A stretch of 64,000 bases of DNA from Notolepis coatsorum (Eukaryota; Chordata; Actinopteri; Aulopiformes; Paralepididae). Numbering within the stretch: position 1 is the stretch's first letter; each line of letters opens with the position of its first letter. The DNA is taken from contig OZ020589.1 of assembly GCA_963971535.1 (NCBI GenBank), positions 78,826,036-78,890,035 of the forward strand. Reading direction: 5' to 3'. The notes beneath the pieces are model-generated. The model did no database searches, was not told where the DNA came from, and worked only from the letters and a program-made list of their open reading frames with translations. The translations under genes were made by a program, and so were the position numbers. This document shows positions 1 through 11,960 of the stretch, one piece after another.

Positions 1-620
1 TGAACAGATATTAAATAATGAATTGACAGAAGCATAATACGGATCCCCAATTTTTGTTTTACTATTTCACGTTTCATGTCAAGGAAAATATATTGTTTGA
101 TGTTTATCGCGCCTTTTTCGGAGATGCGCTGCTGTGTATAAATGTCTGTTCTATATACCGTGAACTTTCATTAATTTCATCTTGCTCCTCTTGTGGACAT
201 AATGCGCAACAATAGATATTCTAATGGTTTGACTAATGTGTTTTTTTAGAAGGAATATTCGAATGTCATTTTTGGCCAATTTTGACAGCCCTACCTACTG
301 TCGGCTCCATCTCATTCTATCCACTACACCCTCACCCTAACTACTATAACCTCTGTTTGTGTGTTCTTGTGGAGGGTTCTCCATACTGAAGGGTACCCCA
401 TACCCACTAGCAGGGAGGGGGAGGGGTGATAGAAGCTTTTTACGAGACGTCACTATCCCTTAAACAGGAAGCAAACGGAAATGCAGAAGGATGGAGGAAA
501 CAAATCCTAGAAATGTTATTTCTGTACTTTTTGTCAGTAAAGGTAACTGTACCTTCGTCAAATTATGTTTTTGTCATGTGCATATAGTACATAACTATCT
601 TTGTTTTGATTCTACTTCTA
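1..620. other. AT-rich flank, no gene recognised
   Basis: No open reading frame with family features and no repeat that I recognise. A 19-base stretch near 513 (GTTATTTCTGTACTTTTTG) recurs at about 923 inside the following minisatellite, so the array has probably captured or duplicated its own flank. Probably smad1 intron sequence, by position only. Confidence 0.5.
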
Positions 621-1303
621 GAGACACTCCCTAGTAGTGAGATAGGGAAACTCCCCTAGTAGTGAGATAGGGACACTCTCTAGTAGTGAGATAGGACACT
701 CTCTAGTAGTGAGATAGGGACACTCTCTGGTAGTGAGATAGGGAAACTCTCTAGTAGTGATAGGGACACTCTCTAGTAGTGATAGGGACACTCTCTAGTA
801 GTGAGATAGGGAAACTCTCTAGTAGTGAGATAGGGACACTCTAGTAGTGATAGGGACACTCTCTAGTAGTGATAGGGACACTCTCTAGTAGTGAGATAGG
901 GACACTCTCTAGCAGTGAGAATGTTATTTCTGTACTTTTTGATTATAATTATAATTATAATTATTATTATAGGGACACTCTCTAGTAGTGATAGGGACAC
1001 TCTCTAGTAGTGAGATAGGGACACTCTCTAGTAGTGAGATAGGGACACTCTCTAGTAGTGAGATAGGGAAACTCTCTAGTAGTGATAGGGACACTCTCTA
1101 GTAGTGAGATAGGGACACTCTCTAGTAGTGAGATAGGGACACTCTCTAGTAGTGATAGGGACACTCTAGTAGTGATAGGGACACTCTCTAGTAGTGAGAT
1201 AGGGACACTCTCTAGTAGTGAGATAGGGACACTCTCTAGTAGTGAGATAGGGACACTCTCTAGTAGTGAGATAGGGACACTCTCTAGTAGTGATACTAGG
1301 GAC
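621..1303. repeat. 22-24-bp minisatellite, block 1
   Basis: Tandem units of the form TAGTAGTGAGATAGGGACAC plus TCTC. The unit is 24 bp, or 22 bp when one GA is missing. About 28 units are interrupted once near 921-972 by an AT-rich spacer. The same array continues at 2203-2590 and 5163-5239, so the two hAT elements between the blocks are later insertions. Open frames through it (LSSSEIGT-type repeats) are products of the repeat and not genes. Confidence 0.95.
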
Positions 1304-2202
1304 CAGCGTTTCCGTTAGCCGGTAATTACCGGTATTTGACCGGCAAAATCTGTTGAAGTCCGACATATTTAATCTCTCCGGTCTTAATGTCCGGTGAAAA
1401 TAATTCCCTCTAAGCACAATTTGATTATTTGAATTGTATTAAAATAGGCTAAAATTAAATAGCCTATGCGATGAACGAAACAATCATTACATTTGTTTCA
1501 TCATTGCTTCTAATAATGACAACGACGTTGTCAGCGAGAGCTTAGTGCTGGGTCTGCGAGTGCATGTGCAGCTGCAGAGCCGGAGCAGCAGCGGCACAGT
1601 GCAGTACTCCAATTCAGCCATTGGCAATTCACCTGTTGGGTGGGGGGCGCTGCTGAGCGGTCCCCAGATAGAGCCAGAAAAGAGCCAGAAAACAGCTGAA
1701 TCTGCTGCTCTGCATCGACATACTCTCGCAAATAAGTCGTTGGGAGGTGGAGAGAGAGAGTCGTCACGCAAACCCACGATAATGTTGCCGTCTCTCTCTG
1801 CCAAATTTCTCAGTTCTTCGCTTGATATAATTAATACAAATGTCCAATATAACGGAATTCATTAGCTCATAAAAATGTGATTATAACAGACTGCTGTTTA
1901 TTAATGTCGGGCGACTACCCACAGACACCTATTTGATTTAAAGTCGGCAGCAGCACGGAGTCTCTGGACTTATTTTATTTGGAATATAATGACTATATAC
2001 GCAAAAGTAGCCTAGTTTTAAGTAAAAATATTATAAATCTACATGCCTTGATAATGTCATTCTTTTGTTTTGTTGTCATTCTTTTGCCTATCAATTGTTT
2101 TTAAGCTCAATAAACTCTGACCGGAATTTCTCTCATTTGACCGGTAGATTGAAATCTACCGGACACTGAGGCCGGCAACAATTTTTTCTAACGGAAACCC
2201 TG
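1304..2202. mobile_element. Non-autonomous hAT element, family A, copy 1 (899 bp)
   Basis: The ends are inverted repeats: CAGCGTTTCCGTTAG on the left and CTAACGGAAACCCTG on the right, 14 of 15 matching. An 8-bp target duplication CTAGGGAC lies at 1296-1303 and 2203-2210 and fits the hAT pattern nTnnnnAn. Each end carries a subterminal palindrome built on CCGGTA (GCCGGTAATTACCGGT on the left, CCGGTAGATTGAAATC and its partner on the right). No transposase is visible. The open frame at 1545-1865 has no family features. A close second copy is at 25265-26151. Confidence 0.92.
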
Positions 2203-2590
2203 CTAGGGACACTCTCTAGTAGTGAGATAGGGACACTCTCTAGTAGTGATAGGGACACTCTCTAGTAGTGATATAGGGAAACTCTCTAGTAGTGATAGGG
2301 ACACTCTCTAGTAGTGAGATAGGGACACTCTCTAGTAGTGTGAGATAGGGACACTATCTAGTAGTGATAGGGACACTCTCTAGTAGTGAGATAGGGACAC
2401 TCTCTAGTAGTGATAGGGACACTCTCTAGTAGTGAGATAGGGAAACTCTCTAGTAGTGAGATAAGGACACTCTCTAGTAGTGATAGGGACACTCTCTAGT
2501 AGTGATAGGGACACTCTCTAGTAGTGAGATAGGGAAATAGGGACACTCTCTAGTAGTGAGATAGGGACACTCTCTAGTAGTGATAGGGAC
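2203..2590. repeat. 22-24-bp minisatellite, block 2
   Basis: Continuation of the same tandem array after the first hAT insertion, about 17 units with the same 22/24-bp alternation. It begins with the right copy of the CTAGGGAC duplication and ends with the left copy of the ATAGGGAC duplication of the next element. Confidence 0.95.
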
Positions 2591-3155
2591 TAGGGCTGAC
2601 CTTCAAAGCTTTTTTTGGCAATCGAAGCTTCGGGGGCGAGCTTCGATTTTAATTCGAAGCTTCGGAAAAAAAATTTAAATAAAGTGGATTGTGTAACTGA
2701 GGGGTACAATTCCCTGACTGTATTGATAAGTATGGTATCATTAAACCACTACCGCTTTATGTACTTTAACTACTGGCCATACAGTACACGATATCTAAAT
2801 ATGATGAACACTTTCCCACAATGAAATCGGGTCCACACAAAGGTAATAATCAAATATTTAATATATAGCAAAAGGTACATATAATAGTTACTATTACATT
2901 TATGATTTGAATGCACTTGTAAGGCAAATGAGTACTCGTAGGCAAATCAACACTGAATGTCCAATCTCTGGTTGCGCAGGAAGCAAGTATACAACCTGGC
3001 TCTTAGGGAATTATAACGATGGCACACTTAATGATTATAGCTGGATATACTGTAGGGGTCCTCCCGGTTGTAAGCCGGTAGGGGGGGTAGGAGAGCCGTC
3101 GGCAGTATCCCGTCTGGTCAACGATGTCTAGGGAGACTTCAAGTACAGAAGACAG

Positions 3156-4074
3156 TGCAGTAGAATCTTGATCCACAGATGAATACACCTTGGCTCTCTT
3201 GTAGGCTGTAGCTGTAGCTGTAGCTGTAGGTCCACAATGAAGAAGAAGCGAGGCGACCTCAGTCTGGTCTGAGCGCCGTCTCACCTTGACTCCTTTCGGG
3301 GTAAATCCAACACTCACCGGTGTTGGCGATTATCCGCTCCACAAATCAAAGTACCAAAGCAAATATATATTCCATGCCGCATAGGGCTCAGCAGTCGTCG
3401 GGTAGGTAATCCAATGTACAGGTCCACTCGGTCCTCGCCTAGAACTCCTCGGATGAAAGCACCACGTGTGGTCTGCCCAACCTGGCTAAGACTCTAGATA
3501 ACACGAGGAAGCGACGGGGATGCTGCTCACTTTAGAACTCTAACCGCACGATGCACCATACATAATAGACTATTATTACTTAATAGAAATACGGTGCCAA
3601 ACTCTGACAATTCAGCTATTAATTCGCACGAGGTCTCAATGCTATTCTAAGGCCAAACAGGCCATACTACACCGCACGCGGTATCGTGGGGTGAGGCTTC
3701 ACGTTCTGTTACTTAGTTGGGTAGAAGGGTAAAGGACTAAGGGATAAGAGGACTTCTACATTTACTTGCGCCATATTTATAGGCACGGTGAACAAATAGT
3801 GCCACTCTCCTTTCGGTAGCCGTATTCCTGCGCAGAGCCGGGGCTAGTAGAGACATGTCTCGTCGGTACCATTGAACTTGGCTCCAAGGGGCTTGTCTCC
3901 TGGCGCCAGGTCCTTGTCCAATAAGAGAATGAACTATTATGGGCTATAGTAGACTAAAGGGATATTCCGTGTATATGTACAAGGAATATACAAGGGATAT
4001 CAAACGATATACAAATACTATTCAATATATATCCATAAATAAATATATATATTCGGTTTAATCTGATCCTTCAC
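3156..4074 (-). mobile_element. Possible solo LTR (LTR retroelement fossil)
   Basis: Read on the minus strand this block begins TGTGAAGG, ends CTGCA, and is flanked by ACAG on both sides (a 4-bp duplication). A TATAAATA box lies on the minus strand near 3775. No internal coding region adjoins it. The TG...CA ends and a 4-bp duplication could arise by chance and no second copy is in the window, so this is a weak call. If real it is a lone LTR left after loss of the element body. Confidence 0.28.
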
Positions 4075-4587
4075 AACAGATTGGATTAATGAATTAAGTA
4101 GCCCCTTTCGTGACTGTGACGCAACCAACAAGGTTTCACTCGGCTGTGTGATTTAATTCAAGGTGGATCGCTGTTGTCATTTGAACAACTTCAGATTTCA
4201 TGGGAACTACCAATCCCCCAAATCAAGAATGTTTAAGATGAATGAAGTAAGATTTTGATTATTTGAAATATGGCCTGTGTAGACTAAACTATGCACAGAA
4301 TTATGTCAGTCTACAAGGTCCGGATTCTACATGGTCCGGCAATGTAGACCTTGTAGACTCCACTACAGACCAATTATCAGTGAATGTTCATGCATTTTTA
4401 AGAAGGGCTACTTCCACAAAAAAACAAAGAACTCACCAAAACATCTCAGTAGCACCTTATCTAAATGTTCTATTTCATATATGGAGATTCATATTTATTT
4501 ATGTATTGCATGCATTTCTACATTTTATTTCCTATTTTGTTTATTCATCCCAGTATCTTTCTTTCTTATGTGTGGAATTCTACAAGG

Positions 4588-4911
4588 CATTTACATTTAC
4601 ATTTAGTCATTTAGCTGACGCTTTTATCCAAAGCGACTTACAAGTTCTGTACGACAGGTCATCAGGAAGGATACAACTCTATCAGCTGAGTAACAATATT
4701 CATCAAAGTGTTGCGTGTTACAGTGTAGGTTAGTTTATTAGGACAAGTGCATGACAGTAAGGTTAGTTAGGGTTAGATTTTTTATTTAAAAAGAAGATAT
4801 TCAGATAATGGTTGAAGAAGTGCGTCTTTAGTCGACGGCGAAAGATTGGACTGTCCTAACTGGGGTGGGTAGTTCATTCCACCATTGTGGGGCAAGGACT
4901 GAGAATAGGCG
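4588..4911 (-). mobile_element. L2 LINE 3' tail, 5'-truncated
   Basis: Matches the 3' end of the nearly intact L2 at 60108-63666, including the terminal (ACATTT)n run, the TTAGTCATTTAGCTGACG core and the segment coding the last ORF residues (SVLAPQWWNELPTPVRT). The upstream part is missing, as usual for incomplete reverse transcription. It is inserted in hAT element B. Confidence 0.9.
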
Positions 4912-5162
4912 TGTATAGGTGGTGTATATGTGTTTGAGGATGATATCCTTCAAACAGGCAATAGTGATGATATAATTTGGGCAGTGCTGAGCTGGGTTAC
5001 TTTCCTCCAGTGTATTTGTCCCCCGGCCCCACCCAATGGCCCCATGCGCGCGCACACACACACACAATTTTTTTTTTTTTTACTTCGTTTTTTTTTTTTA
5101 ATGTTCGAAGCTTGTGCCATCGAACGAAGTTTCGAAGCTTCGAAGCATTTAAGACAGCCCTA

Positions 5163-5239
5163 ATAGGGACACTCTCTAGTAGTGAGATAGGGACACTCTC
5201 TAGTAGTGATAGGGACACTATCTAGTAGTGATAGGGACC
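5163..5239. repeat. 22-24-bp minisatellite, block 3
   Basis: The last three to four units of the array that starts at 621, beginning with the right copy of the ATAGGGAC duplication. The array ends at GGGACCCATGTG. Confidence 0.93.
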
Positions 5240-5349
5240 CATGTGAAAAGGAACCCTAGTGTTAGTGCTCCAGTTACTTTACAAGCTAAACCTCGACAAG
5301 CACAGCCTGTCAGCTCTGACACGGGTTGGAATGGAAAGGAGGGTTAATG

Positions 5350-5520
<171 letters not shown>

Positions 5521-5641
5521 ACAGGTGGTCCATGGTCCCCTCAGACCCTCGGGCCCCCACCCGCTGACGGTGTGCAGGGCAGGCAAACACTCCTTCCTCC
5601 TATTGTGTGTGGGTGACCGGCTTCCTGTCCCAGTCTTCCAC

Positions 5642-5802
<161 letters not shown>

Positions 5803-5912
5803 CCGAGCACAGGCCAGCCGCACAGAGCATGCCCGAAACAAAGCCTTCATTCTCCCCTGGCTGGAATTTCCTGCACTGCACACACACACACCCTCACATA
5901 CATATGTGCAAA

Positions 5913-5916
<4 letters not shown>

Positions 5917-5963
<47 letters not shown>
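5917..5963. repeat. (CA)n microsatellite
   Basis: An array of about 23 CA units, in opposite orientation to the GT arrays just upstream. Confidence 0.97.
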
Positions 5964-5965
<2 letters not shown>

Positions 5966-6235
5966 ACACTCGCCCACTAGCACCCAGTGGACAGCTGTTT
6001 CTGTCTTGTCAGCTGAGCCTCATCTTCTGCTTAGTAGACAGACAGAGGAGGACATTTGATGTCCCATGTCTCTGCCCTGGCAACAAAAACGAATAGCTCT
6101 GTTATTCTCTACCTCTCTTTCTCTTTCTCTTCCTGTCCCTCCCCTATCTGTTACACAAGTATACTCACTCACTTTCTCTTTCAGACATACACCTCCCACA
6201 CACACACTTTCAGTCCTACTGTATCTCTCTCCTCC

Positions 6236-6237
<2 letters not shown>

Positions 6238-6311
<74 letters not shown>

Positions 6312-6367
6312 CACACACACACACACACCCACACACACACACACACACACACACCTACACACACACA
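6238..6367. repeat. Compound (CA)n microsatellite
   Basis: CA repeats punctuated by CCTA at regular-looking spacing (6278, 6308, 6354), following a pyrimidine-rich tract from 6105. Confidence 0.97.
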
Positions 6368-6464
6368 AAATACATAAATACGCTTATTTTTGATGGTATA
6401 ACGATATTAGACAGTATTTGGTTTTTCCAGTTGTTTTTTATATGTTTTTGTTATAACACAGATG

Positions 6465-7397
6465 TTAAATCGTTCCCTGCCAACAACGAGTATACTTGTT
6501 ATAGCCCACCAATCGAATAACGCCAACAACGAGTATACTCGTTATTGGATCGTTATTTCTTTTATTCGCTATTTCCATTCATAAATCATCCAGGTATGCT
6601 GTGGTACTGTGTGGCAATGTGTCTGAGATCGCAACGTTCTGGTGGTATGCGGCCGATGTTGCACTCCCTTTGTGTCTCTGTGTATGGGGGTGTGCGTCAT
6701 TGAAAGTCATCCGGGCAGAGTTTTCTTGTAACGTGGATCAAGATCTTCACTCGATCGCATTGAATCGTCAATCCGACGCCGGATTCATTATGCTGTGGGG
6801 GGTTATGGCGTGGGCCAAATGGACATATGATCTGCAGATGGCAATCAAATAATTGGAATATTCTTTTTGGATTATCATCGGCCACAGGTAAGTGCAATTT
6901 AACGTACATTTCAGATTGGTTGTCCATTGTTTTCATAGCCATCGCTCTGATCAACGTATGCTGTTGTACTAACAAATGCCGTTATTGACAATCAATTAAT
7001 CATAAACGACCCTTTCATGCATGCATGATGGAACATAATATACCGATCATATGCATTTAAATTTTTTATTGTAGCGTGTATAGGGACAAAATGCCAATGG
7101 ATTATGTATAATATGCATTGCGGGCTATATAGCCTTCCAGGAATTACCCCAGACCACTCTAAAACCATACTTATATTCACCACGGTATAAAACGAGAATG
7201 TATGGATGGAAAAAATATTCCTTTTTCACATCTTGAACGATAGATACTCGATGTCAAATGGGCCATAGTATTGCATATATAGCTATAATATTTAAATAGT
7301 TATAGCCCTGCAAACAAGGTGAGCGACTCCCACCGTTTACAGCGATGGCGGTAGCTACTACTAGGATGAGGCTAATGCATGGCTTCCAATGAGTTAA
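6465..7397 (+). mobile_element. piggyBac-like non-autonomous element, copy P1 (933 bp)
   Basis: TTAA at both ends (6465-6468 and 7394-7397), with imperfect inverted ends containing CCTGCCA on the left and TGGCTTCCAA on the right. Same length class and internal sequence as copies at 16234, 24801, 28926 and 55243. From 6838 it carries ATGGCAATC and then, 50 bases on, a perfect donor CAG|GTAAGT (GT at 6888). The frame is broken by one extra A relative to copy P4. TTAA targeting suggests piggyBac. Kolobok also uses TTAA, so the superfamily is an inference. Confidence 0.75.
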
Positions 7398-7600
7398 GGT
7401 GCTACTTCATAACATTAATACAATATGTGTTATATTTATATGTAGCATATATTATAATAAGCAATATATTATATTGAAGTAAGTGCCTCACTTTGAGTGC
7501 ATAGTAGTATAGAAGACATAGTAGCATAGTAGGTAGTAGTATAGGCATAGTAGCATAGTAGGTACTAGTAGTATAGGCATAGCAGATACTAGTAGACATT

Positions 7601-7989
7601 AGGGCTGCAACGATGAGTCGACGTTGTCGATGACATTGACCATGAAATGTAGCAGATGTGCATATTCATGACCGACGCATCTGTTTGTTATTGTTACTTA
7701 TGTGCTGTCTTTGCTGTGGAAATGGCAGACATTCAAAGTCATAACATGTGCAATGTATAATCGAACTAGAGCGCAATGAATCACATTCTAAATATAAATA
7801 ACTTCTCTTAAACCACTATTCGTTATTCTGCCTAGAGCCAGGACTAGACAGTGCATGTTTCAATAATTTGAAGTAGCCAAACGTTACACTATAAAAACGA
7901 ACTGGATAGTTGATGATAATAAATATTTCACTTCATTCGAAAAAAGATTGTAAAAAATCATTGTCTGCTATAAGCTATTCTCCACCTCT

Positions 7990-8031
<42 letters not shown>

Positions 8032-8785
8032 GTTTGTGTGTGTATAAATGTATTATAGGCTACACTTTTATACATGGATTAGGCTAATCAGCTTTAACAA
8101 TCCTGATTCCTGAGCCTATTTTATTCAAAAGGAAGATATTGATTTACATATGTATATATACTGTAGTGTATATATAAAATATTAATTTATAATCTTATCT
8201 CCTGTGCTGGCACAAGCACTACCATAGCGTGGCATGGAGAGATGACACACAATACATATAATAAATCATGGAGATATACTAAAAAGCTATTGATAATTTT
8301 GGCTGGTAAGAAATGTCTCTGGCAGGTATTTTTTTAATTTTTTCATCTAAAGCCAAATTTTGTTCTCAGTTTTTCAGCATTTAGCTACAGGCATAATATC
8401 AATTGTATGTAATGATAAAAAATAGTAACTGGCGCGTGTTATATTATTTCAAGATAAAAAAGTAGCTATAATGAGTCAATAAAAAGCAGTAATGGCATGT
8501 AGGTTACTCATGTACAGTAGGCATCCACACTAAACAGCATTTACAGACATAAATAAACTTCATGGCTACTCTGAGTATTCAGTAGGTGATGTCAGAGAGG
8601 CAACTACCCATGTGACCTAAGAATAGTAGTGGCGTCAATAATTTAGAAATGTTCAATTGCAAATTTGATTAATTGTTGTTTTTTCTGGTAAATTAATTGT
8701 TTAGATGAATCAACTAATCGAAAGGAGAAGAAAATAATCGACAGATTAATATATATTATCCTATCCCCAAAATTAACTGATAATT
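7601..8785 (+). mobile_element. hAT-like repeat, family C, first (plus) copy
   Basis: Begins TAGGGCTGCAACGATGAG, a terminus style common in fish hAT elements. The body is repeated in inverse orientation between 9592 and about 12450: 7725-7935 matches the reverse of about 12200-12370 and 10195-10250, 8040-8130 matches the reverse of 9935-10025, and 8630-8720 matches the reverse of the 9590-9700 region. The right end is decayed and I could not find a target duplication. Contains a (GT)n tract at 7991-8042. Confidence 0.6.
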
Positions 8786-9591
8786 GAATTCCCCATTATT
8801 AAGAAACACATAATTTAGACACCTTGCATGATGGGATTTCCTTCAGATTCATGTTGGCACCCATGTCTGGCCAAGGGGTTAAAAATGGTAAAATCTGCCA
8901 TTTTGAAATCCATAATGATGTAGGTTAGAGTTATCCCATCCGATAAATAAGCCAATATTTGAATTCCCTGCAAAAAAAACACATTTTAGACACCCCTCAT
9001 GTTAAGATTTCCTTCGAATTCATGTTGGCACAAAAGTATGGCCCACTCTACTCTGGGATCCTCAGGGTGAAACTTCAAGGTTGATGAGGGAGGGGTAAAT
9101 GTTGTCAGATTGAGGAAAGAATTCATCAGGAGAGTTTTCTTGACGGATTCTGGGGGTTGGAGCTTAGACTTTCCAACTTTCAATTTTAAGGACCACCCTA
9201 GTGCCCACGTTCATCAAATAAAAAAAACTCAAATTTGTAAAATAATAGGTGTGTTATCAATACTCAATTATCAATTATAAAGTGTAGGTGCATGCGTGGA
9301 CAGCAGATCTATTTTATAGGCTCTGTTCAGCTGAGTCGCAGTACAGAGTAGCTTATGTGTCACTCTCACTTACAGAGTAGATTTTACTTTGCGTGAAGGA
9401 GAGAAAGGAAGCTCTAAAGACGACACAACTATGGCAGAGGATTTGGAAATATAAGAAATATATATAAATAATAAATACCGTTGTCGTGAGTTTATTTATC
9501 ATGGGAATCAACCCTAATCTAGCAACCCTAGATTCGATTACATACAATAGATCTCTCAAATGGAGAAAGATGGCTTGTCATATCTCAATTA
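8786..9591. other. Spacer between the two family C copies
   Basis: AT-rich sequence holding an imperfect direct repeat of about 90 bp (about 8780-8880 and 8945-9045, sharing GATTTCCTTC and TTCATGTTGGCAC). No gene is recognised. The 65-residue frame on the minus strand at 8986-9183 has no family features. Confidence 0.5.
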
Positions 9592-10031
9592 GGGCTGCAA
9601 CTAACTATTATTTGATGGATTAGTCATTAGTCGATTAATCTAAATGATTAATTGACCAGAAACCACCAACAACAATTGATTCTATTTGCAATTTAATATT
9701 TCAAAATGTTTTACTAGTATCCTCAGGTCACATGGGTAGAACTACTAGCCGTAGCCAGAGAGATTTTTTACCGGCCAAAGATTATAAATAGCGTTTTAGT
9801 ATATCTCCATGAGTTATTATATATTGTGTCTGTGTTATCTCTCCACTCCACTCTATGGTAGTGCTTGTGGCAGCACAGGAGATAGGATTACATTTTTTTA
9901 ATATATATATATATAGGCCTATATATACATTTAAATCAATATATTCCTTTTGAATAAAATAGGCTCAGGAATTAGGATTGTTAAAGCTCATTAGCCTTAT
10001 CCATGTCAAAAAGAGCAGCCTATAGTACATG

Positions 10032-10033
<2 letters not shown>

Positions 10034-10121
<88 letters not shown>
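10034..10121. repeat. (CA)n microsatellite
   Basis: About 44 perfect CA units. The corresponding place in the family C plus copy (7991-8042) is a shorter GT array, so this microsatellite has changed length independently in the two copies. Confidence 0.98.
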
Positions 10122-10122
<1 letters not shown>

Positions 10123-10260
10123 GAGAGAGGGAGAATAGCTTATAGCAGACTTAAAGATTCTACAATATTTTTGCTAACTAAATGAAATATTTATTATGAT
10201 CAACTATCCAGTTCGTTTTATAGTGTAACTTTTGACTAATTCAAATCAAATCATTGAATG

Positions 10261-10262
<2 letters not shown>

Positions 10263-10324
<62 letters not shown>

Positions 10325-10345
10325 CTCAGCCCCCCCCCCCCCCCC
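10263..10345. repeat. (GA)n tract and C homopolymer
   Basis: About 30 GA units to 10322, then GCTCAG and a run of 16 C. It is a purine/pyrimidine mirror tract of the kind that can form a triplex. Confidence 0.95.
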
Positions 10346-10416
10346 GTTTCCTCACTATTGGAACTCCACGAAACTGAAACTTAGTTACCGTAGTTAGTGT
10401 TAGCAGCTAACGTTAG

Positions 10417-11960
10417 TAAACCTCTTAAGCCCTAGCCATATTTTCTGAAAATTCGCCTAAAAATACATACCTAAATAAATGGAAGATTGCTCCACTTTTA
10501 CAAGGTCCATTTGCATGTTCTTGGTATCTATGGACATCTATGAATCTCAGGGAATGTATTCCCAGTGTCAGAAATATTGTGTCTGTTACTAGGCTTGAGT
10601 AAATTGTAATGAACCAAAGGAGAAGGAGACATTTTTTATCTTTGACTGTGAATAACACCATGCTAAAAATGGTACAATTCGTCATTCAGCACCTTCTTGA
10701 GATCATGTGTACAAAAACCTAAGCAAATTAATAAAGAGCATATGATTAACAGGAGGTTTTGTAGATACAGTACTGAATTCTGGCATCCGGACACATGCAA
10801 TTTGAAATATGATTATAGAATATAGAATATCAGGCCTATAAATGACCTTATTATGGCCATGTCACACATCTATCGATCGGGCCAAATCTCCCCTTTCCAA
10901 TGGCAGAGTTCAATCTGGATTTAGTAGCACCAAGCGCCCTTGACAGGGCAGCAAAAACCGTGAATGAAATCGACTATAAGTACAGTTACCTTTTTATAAT
11001 GTAAATTGCTCCGCCATTTTTCATCAGATTGCAACGCCGTTTTTTGCTAGACGTTCCCAGAAAGGTAGAGAAACTAACTGCCTTCTATTTTATGGCAATA
11101 ACGTTCAGGTTTGTTCCAACTTCCACCCATGAGATATGACCCCGAAAAAAAGGGGAAAGAAAAAAGCTAGAAGTCAGATGATTGACAGGGGCTGGCGTGA
11201 GCTGGGATGTGTAGTTTTTTGATATTCTAAAGCCCATCGAAAGCCCTGGGTCTCTTCTCTCAAAAGACTACACTCAAGTTTTTTCGCATTTTCCGACTCG
11301 ATGCACTGAGATTTATATAAACTCATATTTCACTAATAACACTTAAAATCATTGGTTAAAGGGGAACTATCTTATAAATGGCCTTTTTCAGTGTTTAGCA
11401 TTGTTTCCTAGCTATGTGGACTTATATTAATATGATCTATGTCTCTAATTCTCATATTGGCGCATTCTTCCAATTCTCCTCTCACAATATTCACCCTCAC
11501 TGAACTGAGTCATCTGAAAATGTGCTGATCTGTGATGTCAGAGAGACACCGCTGCATGATAATGTTCAGGCGAGGCAGTGGTTTACCATTGTGGTTGGAG
11601 CCCAGGCTCAAAACGGCTTAAGATCTTGAGGTAGAAAAATGCTGTTTTTGAGGACTTGATTAGAAATACAAAACAATGAATTAAAAAAAATACAAAATTA
11701 CAGAGGTGTTCCATAAACTCACAGGAATTGTGTAAAAGTGCCCAAATAGTGAAAAAAATAGTAAAATAGTTCCCCTTTAACAAACATAGTGCTGAAAATA
11801 TACACTTTGACAGCTGTTTTGACAGGGTTAGGGTTTTTCACTGTTGGCTACATTTGGGGGGGAAAAAACGCAACAATAATTCATACATTCTGTATAGATG
11901 GATTTATGGCGTGATATCAATCTCGTACCGGTACCAGATCACTCGGGCTTAAGAGGTTAA
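10417..11960. mobile_element. TTAA-type DNA element, family D, copy 1 (1.54 kb)
   Basis: The ends are inverted: AACCTCTTAAGCCCTA at the left and GGCTTAAGAGGTTAA at the right. The right TTAA is intact and the left has mutated to TAAA. The body matches 18510-20591, for example TCCATTTGCATGTTCTTGG and GGTTTTGTAGATACAGTAC. It is an empty site for the hAT found in copy 2 (single ATTGTAAT near 10605) and is itself filled by a 417-bp element at 11360-11776. No coding capacity is recognised. The minus-strand frame at 10425-10685 is repeat sequence. Confidence 0.75.
11360..11776. mobile_element. 417-bp TTAA-flanked MITE (Kolobok- or piggyBac-like)
   Basis: Terminal inverted repeats AGGGGAACTAT at the left and ATAGTTCCCCT at the right, with TTAA on both sides (11356-11359 and 11777-11780). 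The corresponding place in family D copy 2 (near 20530, ATTGGTAAACAAAC) lacks it, so this is a confirmed insertion. AGGGGAACT termini with TTAA duplication are typical of Kolobok MITEs in fish. That assignment is from memory of the family. Confidence 0.85.

Larger units (their letters stand above)
2591..5162. mobile_element. hAT-like element, family B (2.57 kb, with inner insertions)
   Basis: Starts TAGGGCTGACCTTCAAAGC and ends with the reverse complement of TTAGGGCTGTCTTAAATGC, both ends rich in TTCGAAGCTT. The 8-bp target duplication ATAGGGAC (2583-2590 and 5163-5170) is cut from the surrounding minisatellite and fits nTnnnnAn. Inside are an L2 3' tail (4588-4911) and a block of about 0.9 kb that may be a solo LTR (3156-4074). 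No transposase frame is visible, so the element is non-autonomous or its coding part was replaced. Confidence 0.85.

Noticed and set aside
1545-1865. 106-residue frame inside hAT family A copy 1
   Set aside because: The second copy (25265-26151) has indels that break the frame, so it is not under coding constraint.
621-2590. CRISPR-like regular repeats
   Set aside because: The units are directly tandem with no unique spacers, and the context is a fish genome. It is a minisatellite.
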